DNA of 64,000 bases, from the NCBI RefSeq assembly GCF_026230105.1, contig NC_079482.1, forward strand, positions 2,108,001-2,172,000, in the 5' to 3' direction. The notes beneath the pieces were generated by a model. That model saw nothing but the letters and a program-made list of their open reading frames with translations. It had not been told where the DNA came from and ran no database searches. The DNA comes from Diorhabda sublineata (lineage: Eukaryota > Arthropoda > Insecta > Coleoptera > Chrysomelidae). Position 1 is the first letter of the stretch, and each line of letters starts with the position of its first letter. A program made the position numbers and the translations under genes. Below are positions 1 to 13,900 of the stretch, piece after piece.

Positions 1-3000
1 AAAAGAGCTTAAAATCATAGAAACTCAATTTTTTATGTTCCATACGTCATTTAAAGTTGTTTTGTACACTTGATTATTAGTTTCCCACCCTGTATAAATA
101 TTTATTACAAAAAAAGAGCGTAGAATACATAGAAATTCATTTTTTGATTGTCGTTACGTCATTAAAAGTTTGTTATGTAAACGTAAATATCTATATACCA
201 CCCTGTATAAATCTCCCTATCCCAAAAAGAGCTTAAAATCATAGAAACTCAATTTTTTATGTTCCATACGTCATTTAAAGTTGTTTTGTACACTTGATTA
301 TTAGTTTCCCACCCTGTATAAATATTTATCACAAAAAAAGAGCATAGAATACATAGAAATTCATTTTTGATTGTCGTTACGTCATTAAAAGTTTGTTATG
401 TAAACGTAAATATCTATATACCACCCTGTATAAATCTCCCTATCACAAAAAGAGCTTAAAATCATAGAAAATCAATTTTTTATGTTCCATACGTCATTTA
501 AAGTTGTTTTGTACACTTGATTATTAGTTTCCCACCCTGTATAAATATTTATTACAAAAAAAGAGCATAGAATACATAGAAATTCATTTTTGATTGTCGT
601 TACGTCATTAAAAGTTTGTTATGTACCCGTAAATATCTATATACCACCCTGTATAAATCTCCCTATCCCAAAAAGAGCTTAAAATCATAGAAACTCAATT
701 TTTTATGTTCCATACGTCATTTAAAGTTGTTTTGTACACTTGATTATTAGTTTCCCACCCTGTATAAATATTTATTACAAAAAAAGAGCGTAGAATACAT
801 AGAAATTCATTTTTTGATTGTCGTTACGTCATTAAAAGTTTGTTATGTAAACGTAAATATCTATATACCACCCTGTATAAATCTCCCTATCCCAAAAAGA
901 GCTTAAAATCATAGAAACTCAATTTTTTATGTTCCATACGTCATTTAAAGTTGTTTTGTACACTTGATTATTAGTTTCCCACCCTGTATAAATATTTATC
1001 ACAAAAAAAGAGCATAGAATACATAGAAATTCATTTTTGATTGTCGTTACGTCATTAAAAGTTTGTTATGTAAACGTAAATATCTATATACCACCCTGTA
1101 TAAATCTCCCTATCCCAAAAAGAGCTTAAAATCATAGAAACTCAATTTTTTATGTTCCATACGTCATTTAAAGTTGTTTTGTACACTTGATTATTAGTTT
1201 CCCACCCTGTATAAATATTTATTACAAAAAAAGAGCGTAGAATACATAGAAATTCATTTTTTGATTGTCGTTACGTCATTAAAAGTTTGTTATGTAAACG
1301 TAAATATCTATATACCACCCTGTATAAATCTCCCTATCCCAAAAAGAGCTTAAAATCATAGAAAATCAATTTTTTATGTTCCATACGTCATTTAAAGTTG
1401 TTTTGTACACTTGATTATTAGTTTCCCACCCTGTATAAATATTTATTACAAAAAAAGAGCATAGAATACATAGAAATTCATTTTTGATTGTCGTTACGTC
1501 ATTAAAAGTTTGTTATGTAAACGTAAATATCTATATACCACCCTGTATAAATCTCCCTATCCCAAAAAGAGCTTAAAATCATAGAAAATCAATTTTTTAT
1601 GTTCCATACGTCATTTAAAGTTGTTTTGTACACTTGATTATTAGTTTCCCACCCTGTATAAATATTTATTACAAAAAAAGAGCATAGAATACATAGAAAT
1701 TCATTTTTGATTGTCGTTACGTCATTAAAAGTTTGTTATGTAAACGTAAATATCTATATACCACCCTGTATAAATCTCCCTATCCCAAAAAGAGCTTAAA
1801 ATCATAGAAAATCAATTTTTTATGTTCCATACGTCATTTAAAGTTGTTTTGTACACTTGATTATTAGTTTCCCACCCTGTATAAATATTTATTACAAAAA
1901 AAGAGCATAGAATACATAGAAATTCATTTTTGATTGTCGTTACGTCATTAAAAGTTTGTTATGTAAACGTAAATATCTATATACCACCCTGTATAAATCT
2001 CCCTATCCCAAAAAGAGCTTAAAATCATAGAAAATCAATTTTTTATGTTCCATACGTCATTTAAAGTTGTTTTGTACACTTGATTATTAGTTTCCCACCC
2101 TGTATAAATATTTATCACAAAAAAAGAGCATAGAATACATAGAAATTCATTTTTCGATTGTCGTTACGTCATTAAAAGTTTGTTATGTAAACGTAAATAT
2201 CTATATACCACCCTGTATAAATGTCCCTATCACAACAAGAGCTTAAAATACATAGAAACTCAATTTTTTATGTTACATACGTCATTTAAAGTTGTTTTGT
2301 ACACTTGATTATTAGTTTCCCACCCTGTATAAATATTTATCACAAAAAAAGAGCATAGAATACATAGAAATTCATTTTTCGATTGTCGTTACGTCATTAA
2401 AAGTTTGTTATGTAAACGTAAATATCTATATACCACCCTGTATAAATGTCCCTATCACAACAAGAGCTTAAAATACATAGAAACTCAATTTTTTATGTTC
2501 CATACGTCATTTAAAGTTGTTTTGTACACTTGATTATTAGTTTCCCACCCTGTATAAATATTTATTACAAAAAAGAGCGTAGAATACATAGAAATTCATT
2601 TTTTGATTGTCGTTACGTCATTAAAAGTTTGTTATGTAAACGTAAATATCTATATACCACCCTGTATAAATGTCCCTATCACAACAAGAGCTTAAAATAC
2701 ATAGAAACTCAATTTTTTATGTTCCATACGTCATTTAAAGTTGTTTTGTACACTTGATTATTAGTTTCCCACCCTGTATAAATATTTATTATAAAAAAAG
2801 AGCATAGAATACATAGAAATTCATTTTTCGATTGTCGTTACGTCATTAAAAGTTTGTTATGTAAACGTAAATATCTATATACCACCCTGTATAAATGTCC
2901 CTATCACAACAAGAGCTTAAAATACATAGAAACTCAATTTTTTATGTTCCATACGTCATTTAAAGTTGTTTTGTACACTTGATTATTAGTTTTCCACCCT

Positions 3001-4004
3001 GTATAAATATTTATTATAAAAAAAGAGCGTAGAATACATAGAAATTCATTTTTCGATTGTCGTTACGTCATTAAAAGTTTGTTATGTAAACGTAAATATC
3101 TATATACCACCCTGTATAAATGTCCCTATCACAACAAGAGCTTAAAATACATAGAAACTCAATTTTTTATGTTCCATACGTCATTTAAAGTTGTTTTGTA
3201 CACTTGATTATTAGTTTCCCACCCTGTATAAATATTTATTATAAAAAAAGAGCATAGAATACATAGAAATTCATTTTTCGATTGTCGTTACGTCATTAAA
3301 AGTTTGTTATGTAAACGTAAATATCTATATACCACCCTGTATAAATGTCCCTATCACAACAAGAGCTTAAAATACATAGAAACTCAATTTTTTATGTTCC
3401 ATACGTCATTTAAAGTTGTTTTGTACACTTGATTATTAGTTTCCCACCCTGTATAAATATTTATTATAAAAAAAGAGCGTAGAATACATAGAAATTCATT
3501 TTTCGATTGTCGTTACGTCATTAAAAGTTTGTTATGTAAACGTAAATATCTATATACCACCCTGTATAAATGTCCCTATCACAACAAGAGCTTAAAATAC
3601 ATAGAAACTCAATTTTTTATGTTCCATACGTCATTTAAAGTTGTTTTGTACACTTGATTATTAGTTTTCCACCCTGTATAAATATTTATTACAAAAAAAG
3701 AGCATAGAATACATAGAAATTCATTTTTCGATTGTCGTTACGTCATTAAAAGCTTGTTATGTAAACGTAAATATCTATATACCACCCTGTATAAATCTCC
3801 CTATCCCAAAAAGAGCTTAAAATCATAGAAACTCAATTTTTTATGTTCCATACGTCATTTAAAGTTGTTTTGTACACTTGATTATTAGTTTCCCACCCTG
3901 TATAAATATTTATTACAAAAAAAGAGCATAGAATACATAGAAATTCATTTTCAATGTTCCTTACGTCATTGAAAGTTGTTATATACAACCCTGTATAAAT
4001 CTCT
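1..4004. repeat. Satellite A: dimeric 223-224 bp tandem array
   Basis: About 18 head-to-tail copies of a 223-224 bp unit run from the window edge, so the array is truncated on the left. Each unit is made of two diverged halves of roughly 111 bp. Both halves share an AAAAAGAGC start, a TACGTCATT core and end in CACCCTGTATAAAT. This is an alternating dimer, i.e. a simple higher-order repeat. The rightmost half-unit (about 3950-4004) is the most diverged, as expected at an array edge. Short open frames inside it recur with the repeat and are not genes. Confidence 0.95.
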
Positions 4005-7000
4005 AATGCGCAAAAATAGTTGTATGTATGAATCAAACCGCCATTACTTGCAACACGAAACAAAATTAGTCACTTATCCTTAAAATGGGAAATAATGTCC
4101 ACAAAGTATTTATAAAATATTTTAAAACACCGTGTATAACGACTTCCGTATTGAATTTATACCAACATTATAGAGTAAACTGGATTAATTCGAAGAAATA
4201 AATAAAATCCAACATGTCTACAATTAACCTATATATCTGAAATTGTTATTTATTAGGCTTTTAAATTAACGTTATCACACGCCAGATTAATCGTTATGTG
4301 CAAATTTACAAATACTATTTATTTGTCCGTTAGAAATGACAACTAAGCGAGAAACATGCAGATTTAATCATTAATTAAATAGAATTTTGCATAAGTATGC
4401 CAATAATCCATAGTGTTAATATTAAAGTTAGAGACACAGGCATTTGAGTAGAAGAGAGAAAGAGCATCTACGCCTTTGTCATTTCCATCACACGAAACTT
4501 GACGTCATGGTGATCCAATCAGAAATATAGAAAAAAGTGATGGATAATGATATATAAATGTTCTTTCTCTTTCTATTAGCATTTGAAAAAATCCTCCATA
4601 TTTGCCATCTCTATGTTTAATATTAACTCTATGAAATAATCACAATATAAATATATTACAAAAACTTCAAGTTCTATGTCATTAATTTTAAAATAAAAAA
4701 TCGTAGAACTGAACTAAAATACGTAATTTTATAATATATTTTATTATACGTCTACTATTTGTCAATACTAATGCATTCTAATACTGATATTATTTCAAAT
4801 ATTTGTACCATATATTTTATTAAACGTTGCGCCATCTATTGGGATCTTATAAGTACCAAGCGCGTCACGTATCTAGGTAACTGTATAGAACAACTCGTGA
4901 TATGTAGAAATCGACTTGAGCGCAGTTGCAGGAATTCTTTGTATTTATTTCGAAGGGTAGTCTGTAGATGTCGGTAAAGGTTATATATTATTATTAATTG
5001 GTTATTTTCTATTATTTACAGATAGAACGTGTTTGAAAGATATGAAACAAATAGTTATTTAACAATTAAAATGATAATTCATACGCTACCGGGTTAAGTA
5101 ACAAAGAAATTTCCAATTTTATTTGCAAATTCGTAATTAATGATGTCTGCCATTTTGTCTTTTTTTTTCGGTGCATTCAAGATAAGACCAAAGTTTAATA
5201 CTTTTTTGAGAAAGCGTGAAAGAAGAGAACCTAACCTAAAAAACATTAATTTTTCTATTTTATCACCAAATATAGGATGAACTACACTTCCAAGTAATAA
5301 CTCTTAATCGTTTATTTTTTTTAGTGTAGAACATTGAAATTATATTGACTTTCTGTCTGTCTATAAAATTTTTCCAGTAAATATTTCTGCCACGTAATTG
5401 TCAAAGCTTGTTTCTATCCCTTTTTTGTTTGTTTTTTTATCTCACAAAACAAATATTGGAATTGCCAGAAGCTCCCTCACTATACCCGAGCTCCTTCCAT
5501 GATACAGACAGAGAAGTCAAGAAAACTATCAATAAAAAAAAATCGGAAACAGCTTGTCGACAGATTTCAAACAAGAAATTCGTTTCTGAACGAACCAGCG
5601 AAGGATAAAATAGAATCTCGAATTTATAACTAAAGTTGCTGATTTGGGAAAGTGAATCAGATCGGGGATGGGATTTTAGTTCTTAAATAACAAAAAGTTT
5701 TGTAATTGATACCCTTTATAACCCATTACAGGATATTTATTAGATAATTTTAATTGATTTAGAAGTTTTGGTTCTCCAATTAACTAAAATAGGAAATTAT
5801 TTAACGAACCAACAAAGGATTTTGTGACAACACGAATATAGATCCTAGTTACATCTTACGATAAAGTCTGGCAACGTTGCAAATCTAGAATTATACACCA
5901 AACTCTAATATTGTAGACAAATAACAACGTTACTTCAAAACAGATTCATATAAACACTATAATAAATAATTGAGTTGTATATTATGTATAATTATTCCTC
6001 AATTTCTTTCAGATTTTATTAATTCTCGTTTTAAATACCCCAAATGAATTAATGAGGTTAATAACCTTATATTTCCATGCAATATGGCCGACTGTCGAGA
6101 TCAGCTGTTTGAAAATAATTAGACGATCTTTTTGTTCATATTTACTTATGACGTAACAACATGGCCGTTAATGTTTCGTTATTATTATGGAAAATTGTTT
6201 TTTTATAAAGAAAAAATTATAAAAACAAATAAAAAATCGCTCAATAGTTTAAGAGTTTTTTTAAATTCATCTTTAGAAGTAACAAATTCATTTATTGCAA
6301 TCTTTATTTACTAGTAGAATGTTATTGTATACCCGCCATTTTTATTCCAATTAATAGACATGTAATATAAATACGAATTTGCTTTTTTATTCACTTCTTT
6401 ACATTTTTCACTTCATAAAACTATTAAATTTATAACGACCTATTATCAATTATTATTTTTATATTGATTTAAATTTAGCGACATGTATTTTTAACGAATT
6501 GCGTTATGGCTACAAAACCGACAGTACGGTTTGGTAATCTAATTAAATTTTCTTATTATTTCAAAATTTCTATTATTTTCTCAATTATCAAAACTAGTAA
6601 TTGCGTTTAGGTACTTCAAGTTAAGGTAGATTAACCACTAGAATATGTATTTAGGAATATAATTATTAAGATTGGATTTGTCTGATAGTACGAACGTCGT
6701 TTGACTATGAACATCCAATAGTGGGAGATAACACTCCAATTTACATAACCGAATGATGATTGTTTAAGTTTGAATTGGGTTAACAGTACATTTAAGACAT
6801 ATTCGTTTTATAATACAAACTCAAAATGCTACAAAATATTTATAAGTAATAAAAAAAAATTAAGACTCGAGGGTAATAGAAATGACTAAAAAGTTCAAGG
6901 TCGTATGCTAGTAATTTATGATATCAAGTTATAAAATAAAATGAAAAGGATTTGAATATAATTTGATAATTTATTAATAACTAACTACTAGATGAGGGAA

Positions 7001-7199
7001 GAGTAAGAAAATGAAAATTGTTCGATTTTATTACAAAATTAATGAGATCAAAATTTGACATCTGTCATTCTATGATATCAATAAAAATGTGGTTTGTGGC
7101 GATGTCATACGTCATTCGTATTAATTCAACACTATAAATTTATTTTTCTTTATTTATTATCATGTATATAAATTGTTATCGTAGATAAAATCCCCGTTT
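4005..7199. other. Unique AT-rich intergenic DNA
   Basis: No convincing exon, tRNA or transposase is seen in this 3.2 kb. It holds short open frames without recognisable motifs, one foldback element (listed separately), a TGGCAAC motif at 5869 and an AACCTAACCT motif near 5230. Confidence 0.5.
4440..4585. mobile_element. Small foldback / MITE-like element
   Basis: The outer arms (4440-4467 and 4557-4585) are imperfect inverted repeats built on TAGAAGAGAGAAAGAGCAT. A second, inner pair lies at 4479-4491 (TCATTTCCATCAC) and 4537-4550 (GTGATGGATAATGA). Nested inverted repeats over about 146 bp with no coding content suggest a MITE or foldback element. No target-site duplication was established. 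Confidence 0.4.
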
Positions 7200-7971
7200 G
7201 TTATTTCGGCTTGTTAAACCACGTGTCCCAGAGATGACGAAGACATTTAAATGCAAAATTATTCCTCCAGAACGGTCTAACAACTACGAAACAATATAAT
7301 TTCGCGCGACACCAGCCATTGTCGAGTTCGTCTATGCTCGACTCGTTTGTAATACAAAAAGCCCTATAGTTTGCATCTTGATAGTCCTTCAAGGGAGCTG
7401 TAAATCTTTAAAAAGAATCGATGTTTATTTGGTCATTGGCCTCAGTCGGAATCCTTTCTATTTTTATATATATTTGGTGAAAAAGAAAACGATATATGAT
7501 TGTGGAATATTTAGTTAGACGGAACTAAAAAAATTTCGCGGGTTTTTTTTTAACCGATAGTGGGAGTATACTAACAAGATGGCGACGACATTCTTACAGG
7601 TATTTACACCAGTGTTGCCAGTTCTCTGTACATAAATAGTGGTATTATAACTGAATTATTTTTATTTGTATTTATTGTTATCTTTATACAGATTCTTTCT
7701 GCGGTTTCTCGATAGTTGTAACATAAAATTAAACTACCAATCCAGTCGATGTATTATGCAGTTAATTAATTAGAAATGTGTCAATTTTTTTCTAGTAGTC
7801 AATTAAGCGTTAATACCATGTTTGGTTACTGTGAATAGCGCCTTTTTTACACGGGAATATTACACATAAACCGTATGGTGAGAAGGAATTTTCTTCAAGA
7901 TACGAGGGTATTCGAAAAAATGATATTTTATATCATGCAACGTAATATATTTATTATAATGAAATTTGTAT
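7200..7971. other. 3' flank of the polygalacturonase gene
   Basis: This stretch lies downstream of the minus-strand gene. A 63-codon minus-strand open frame at 7201-7392 has somewhat higher GC than its surroundings, but I do not recognise a family or see splice context. A GTTGCCA motif is at 7614-7620. Nothing else is supported. Confidence 0.4.
7950..7955 (-). terminator. Polyadenylation signal AATAAA of the polygalacturonase gene
   Basis: A canonical AATAAA reads on the minus strand about 17 bases past the TGA stop of the gene. That is close but plausible for a short insect 3' UTR. Confidence 0.5.
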
Positions 7972-10862
7972 TCAAATGAATATTTTTTTTGAATTATCGG
8001 GACAAATATATCCTTCCGGTTGATAATTACAGTAACTGCCGTTTTTTGCTCCTGCAATATTTATATCGCTAAATTGCCAGTTAGTACAAGCTCCTTCGCC
8101 GCATAGAATCAAAGCTTCCAACGTCGGGGAATTATTATAACTTTGCATATTTCCGTGAATATTTTCGAGAGTTAAATCAACAATTGGAATATTAGATCCC
8201 GGATTTCCGGTAGCTTCACCATTCTCGTAATCTTGTTGAATGTTGATGCCAAAATTGTGGATATCTAAAAACGTAAGCAGCGATGACGTAAGCAGTAAAG
8301 TCATACGGACTCGTCCACTGATATAGACCGTGATGCCGGTACTGTTCTAACATGTTGATGGAAGATAAAATTTAGTATATTAATAAAGCAGTGACGATGA
8401 AGTGATATAAACAGAGATGATACGAAACTCGTCATTGATATAGACCGTGATGCCGGTCCCGTCCTAATATGTTAATGGAGGAAAAAAATTTGGTAGATTT
8501 ATAAAGCGTTATTGAGTGAGTGACGTAAACGGCGATGACGTAAGTGATTTAAGCGGTAACGCGGATACACTGACACGAAATCGTCCACTGATATAAACCG
8601 TGAAGTCGGTACTGTTCTAATATGTTGATAGAAGATAAAATTTGGTAGATTTATAAAGCAGTGTTGAGGAAGTGATGTAAACAGCGATGATACGAACTCG
8701 TCCACTGATATAGACCGTGAAGCCGATCCTGTTCTAACATGTTGATGGAAGATAAAATTTAGTATATTAATAAAGCAGTGACGATGAAGTGATATAAACA
8801 GAGATGATACGAAACTCGTCCATTGATATAGACCGTGATGCCGGACCCGTTCTAATATGTTAATGGAGGAAAAAATTTGGTAGATTTATAAAGCGTTATT
8901 GAGTGAGTGACGTAAACGGCGATGACGTAAGTGATTTAAGCGGTAACGCGGATACACTGACACGAAATCGTCCACTGATATAAAACGTGAAGTCGGTACT
9001 GTTCTAATATGTTGATAGAAGATAAAATTTAGTAGATTTATAAAGCAGTGTTGAGGAAGTGATGTAAACAGCGATGATACGAACTCGTCCACTGATATAG
9101 ACCGTGAAGCCGATCCTGTTCTAACATGTTGATGGAAGATAAAATTTAGTATATTAATAAAGCAGTGACGATGAAGTGATATAAACAGAGATGATACGAA
9201 ACTCGTCCATTGATATAGACCGTAATGCCGGACCCGTTCTAATATGTTAATGGAGGAAAAAATTTGGTAGATTTATAAAGCGGTATTGAGTGAGTGACGT
9301 AAACGGCGATGACGTAAGTGATTTAAGCGGTAACGCGGATACACTGACACGAAATCGTCCACTGATATAAACCGTGAAGTCGGTACTGTTCTAATATGTT
9401 GATAGAAGATAAAATTTAGTAGATTTATAAAGCAGTGTTGAGGAAGTGATGTAAACAGCGATGATACGAACTCGTCCACTGATATAGACCGTGAAGCCGA
9501 TCCTGTTCTAACATGTTGATGGAAGATAAAATTTAGTATATTAATAAAGCAGTGACGATGAAGTGATATAAACAGAGATGATACGAAACTCGTCCATTGA
9601 TATAGACCGTAATGCCGGACCCGTTCTAATATGTTAATGGAGGAAAAAATTTGGTAGATTTATAAAGCGGTATTGAGTGAGTGACGTAAACGGCGATGAC
9701 GTAAGTGATTTAAGCGGTAACGCGGATACACTGACACGAAATCGTCCACTGATATAAACCGTGAATTCGGTACTGTTCTAATATGTTGATAGAAGATAAA
9801 ATTTAGTATATTAATAAAGCAGTGTTGAGGAAGTGATATAAACAGCGATGATACGAAACTCGTCCATTAATATAGACCGTGATACCGGTCTTGTTCTAAT
9901 ATGTTGATAAAGGATAAAGTTTGGTAGATTTATAAAGCAGCGTTGAGGAAGTGATATAAACAGCGATGATACGAAACTCGTCCACTGATATAGACCGTGA
10001 AGCCGGTGCCGTTCCAATATGTTAATGGAGATGAAGTTTGGCGGATGCGCGTGTTATTGTTCTTTTTCGGCGATATCGCGTAATGGCAGACGGTCACTTT
10101 TGGTATTGAATTGGCAAAAAACAAAATGGAGGGAACTTACTTTTCAATTCAATATTCCTATAAGTGATATTGTGGACAAGTCCCGGTCCACTATCGGAAT
10201 GCGTTTTGACGTGTATACCGTTAGGAGAATTACTCACTAAACAATTTTCGAATGTGATATTAGAAACTGAATTCGCACTGAAATCGTTGCTGAAGCCTAC
10301 GGAGATGCTCAAACCATGACCACCGCTACATACCATGTTACTGACGAGAATATTCGCGCCGACGTTAACGACCACACAATCGTCCTGATTTAGCACCGTG
10401 CTGTTTTTGATGACTAAGTTGGTGCCACTTAAATCGAAACCGTCGGTGTTGTGGCCGGTGAAATTATTCTACAACACAATTTAATACTTTGGAGTGAATT
10501 TACTCCGTTTTCAGGATAATGTCAAATTATTAGTGGATAGAGTAGATATTAGAGCAAAGATAGAGCGGCAAAGGACGCGAATAACGTCGATAGTAGCGGA
10601 GGGATACTTAGAAGGATAATTCGCTAACAAAAACTCAATTTTATCCTCGATTGTAGATTGCTACTAATTAAATATTGTTCGCAACTCGTGTAAAAAGTAT
10701 TTATAGCAATTGACTTGTTGTTTCCGGTATGCTATTTCATTAAATGAAGTGTAAATTGCTCTAACGTAGTTTTTAACATTTAACTCGAAACGAGAGTGTG
10801 GATATTTTATTGACATGTTGCCAAATCTTGTTTTTTTTCACATTTTCCACGAAAAAATGAAC

Positions 10863-10901
<39 letters not shown>

Positions 10902-13900
10902 GTCTTACTTTGTCTCCTTCGGATACATCTATGGTCCATTCGTTTATAATTAGATCATTAGATTTAACGGAAATGCAATGGACAGGACAATTTTTGATAT
11001 TGATACGTTCAGCGATAGATTCGGTCACTTCCAATCTCATAAATTTTGGTTTAGCGATACCTCCGTTGCCACCAAAAGTGTCCCAATATAATTCTCCCTG
11101 ACCGTCCAAAACAGATCCTAAAATATAAATATTATACGACCTTTGAAAACCTAACCTCAAATTAGACGATATTCAATTTCAAAAACGGCAGAAAAGTAAC
11201 CAAATTCAAAAAACTGAATAATCACGTTTACTGTCATTTTGACGGTTGTTTAACGTTATGAATTTAAAATTTTATGAAAAATGTAATACTCGTTCAATTA
11301 ATGTAAATAATTTTCAATTTAATAACATATTTCAAATTATTACAAATTTTGTGAAATTTATCACTTATAGTACTTTCTGGTGTTTGATTTCCACATTCTA
11401 CAACGATAAAAGTGCGATTGGACAGAATCAAGCGCCTCGCGTGTCTCAGTACCACAGTTTTTTGCGTACGGCGCCAATTAGGGCCCTTGAAGTTATAAAA
11501 AATGTAATTCTCGTTCAATTAATATAAATTATTTTCAATTTAATAACATATTTCGACCATAATTTCATGGTGAATACATAATTATTAGAAATTTTGTGAA
11601 ATATATTACTAATAGTACTTTCTGGTGTTTGATTTCCACATTCTACAACGATAAAAGTGCGATTGGACAGAATCAAGCGCCTCGCGTGTCTCAGTACCAC
11701 AGTTTTTTGCGTACGGCGCCAATTAGGGCCCTTGAAGTTATAAAAAATGTAATTCTCGTTCAATTAATATAAATTATTTTCAATTTAATAACATATTTCG
11801 ACCATAATTTCATGGTGAATACATAATTATTAGAAATTTTGTGAAATATATTACTAATAGTACTTTCTGGTGTTTGATTTCCACATTCTACAACGATAAA
11901 AGTGCGATTGGACAGAATCAAGCGCCTCGCGTGTCTCAGTACCACAGTTTTTTGCGTACGGCGCCAATTAGGGCCCTTGAAGTTATAAAAAATGTAATTC
12001 TCGTTCAATTAATATAAATTATTTTCAATTTAATAACATATTTCGACCATAATTTCATGGTGAATACATAATTATTAGAAATTTTGTGAAATATATTACT
12101 AATAGTACTTTCTGGTGTTTGATTTCCACATTCTACAACGATAAAAGTGCGATTGGACAGAATCAAGCGCCTCGCGTGTCACAGTACCACAGTTTTTTGC
12201 GTACGGCGCCAATTAGGGCCCTTGAAGTTATAAAAAATGTAATTCTCGTTCAATTAATGTAAATAATTTTCAATTTAATAACATATTTCGACTATAACTT
12301 CATGGTGAATACATAACTATTAGAAAGTTTGTGAAATATATCACTTATAGCACTTTCTGGTGTTTGATTTCCACATTCTACAACGATAAAAGTGCGATTG
12401 GACAGAATCAAGCGCCTCGCGTGTCTCAATACCGCAGTTTTTTGCGCACGGCCCAATTAGGGCCCTTGAAGTTATAAAAAATTTAATTCTCGTTCAATTA
12501 ATGTAAATAATTTTCAATTTAATAACATATTTCGACCATAATTTCATGGTGAATACATAATTATTAGAAATTTTGTGAAATTTATTACTAATAGTACTTT
12601 CTGGTGTTTGATTTCCACATTCTACAACGATAAAAGTGCGATTGGACAGAATCAAGCGCCTCGCGTGTCTCAGTACCACAGTTTTTTGCGTACGGCGCCA
12701 ATTAGGGCCCTTGAAGTTATAAAAAATGTAATTCTCGTTCAATTAATGTAAATAATTTTCAATTTAATAACATATTTCGACTATAACTTCATGGTGAATA
12801 CATAATTATTAGAAAGTTTGAAAAATATATCACTTATAGTACTTTCTGGTGTTTGATTTCCACATTCTACAACGATAAAAGTGCGATTGGACAGAATCAA
12901 GCGCCTCGCGTGTCTCAGTACCGCAGTTTTTTGCGTACGGCGCCAATTAGGGCCCTTGAAGTTATAAAAAATGTAATTCTCGTTCAATTAATGTAAATAA
13001 TTTTCAATTTAATAACATATTTCGACTATAATTTCATGGTGAATACATAATTATTAGAAATTTTGTGAAATTTATTACTAATAGTACTTTCTGGTGTTTG
13101 ATTTCCACATTCTACAACGATAAAAGTGCGATTGGACAGAATCAAGCGCCTCGCGTGTCTCAGTACCACAGTTTTTTGCGTACGGCGCCAATTAGGGCCC
13201 TTGAAGTTATAAAAAATGTAATTCTCGTTCAATTAATGTAAATAATTTTCAATTTAATAACATATTTCGACTATAACTTCATGGTGAATACATAATTATT
13301 AGAAAGTTTGAAAAATATATCACTTATAGTACTTTCTGGTGTTTGATTTCCACATTCTACAACGATAAAAGTGCGATTGGACAGAATCAAGCGCCTCGCG
13401 TGTCTCAGTACCGCAGTTTTTTGCGTACGGCGCCAATTAGGGCCCTTGAAGTTATAAAAAATGTAATTCTCGTTCAATTAATATAAATTATTTTCAATTT
13501 AATAACATATTTCGACCATAATTTCATGGTGAATACATAATTATTAGAAATTTTGTGAAATTTATTACTAATAGTACTTTCTGGTGTTTGATTTCCACAT
13601 TCTACAACGATAAAAGTGCTATTGGACAAAATCAAGCGCCTCGCATGTCTCAAAATCACAGTTTTTTGCGTGCGGCCCCAATTAGGGCCCTAGGAGTCCT
13701 ACTGGGCTTTCCACACCTAGATTTAGCGATGCAATTCGATGCCATACAGATCGAACTGCAGACTGGATCAATTGGCCATGCAAAAACTCATTTCGGTCAC
13801 CAAAGACGCCATCTCCACACCATGAGCGTTGAGGAGGATGAAACTGCAGATCCCCGCTTGGACAAGACTCATAGCTTGCTTAATAACATCAAAGGATTGA

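Noticed and set aside
1..4004. Possible CRISPR-like array
   Set aside because: Whole units repeat without unique spacers and the genome is eukaryotic.
10019..10240. A plus-strand open frame over polygalacturonase exon 3
   Set aside because: It is the antisense shadow of a well supported minus-strand exon.
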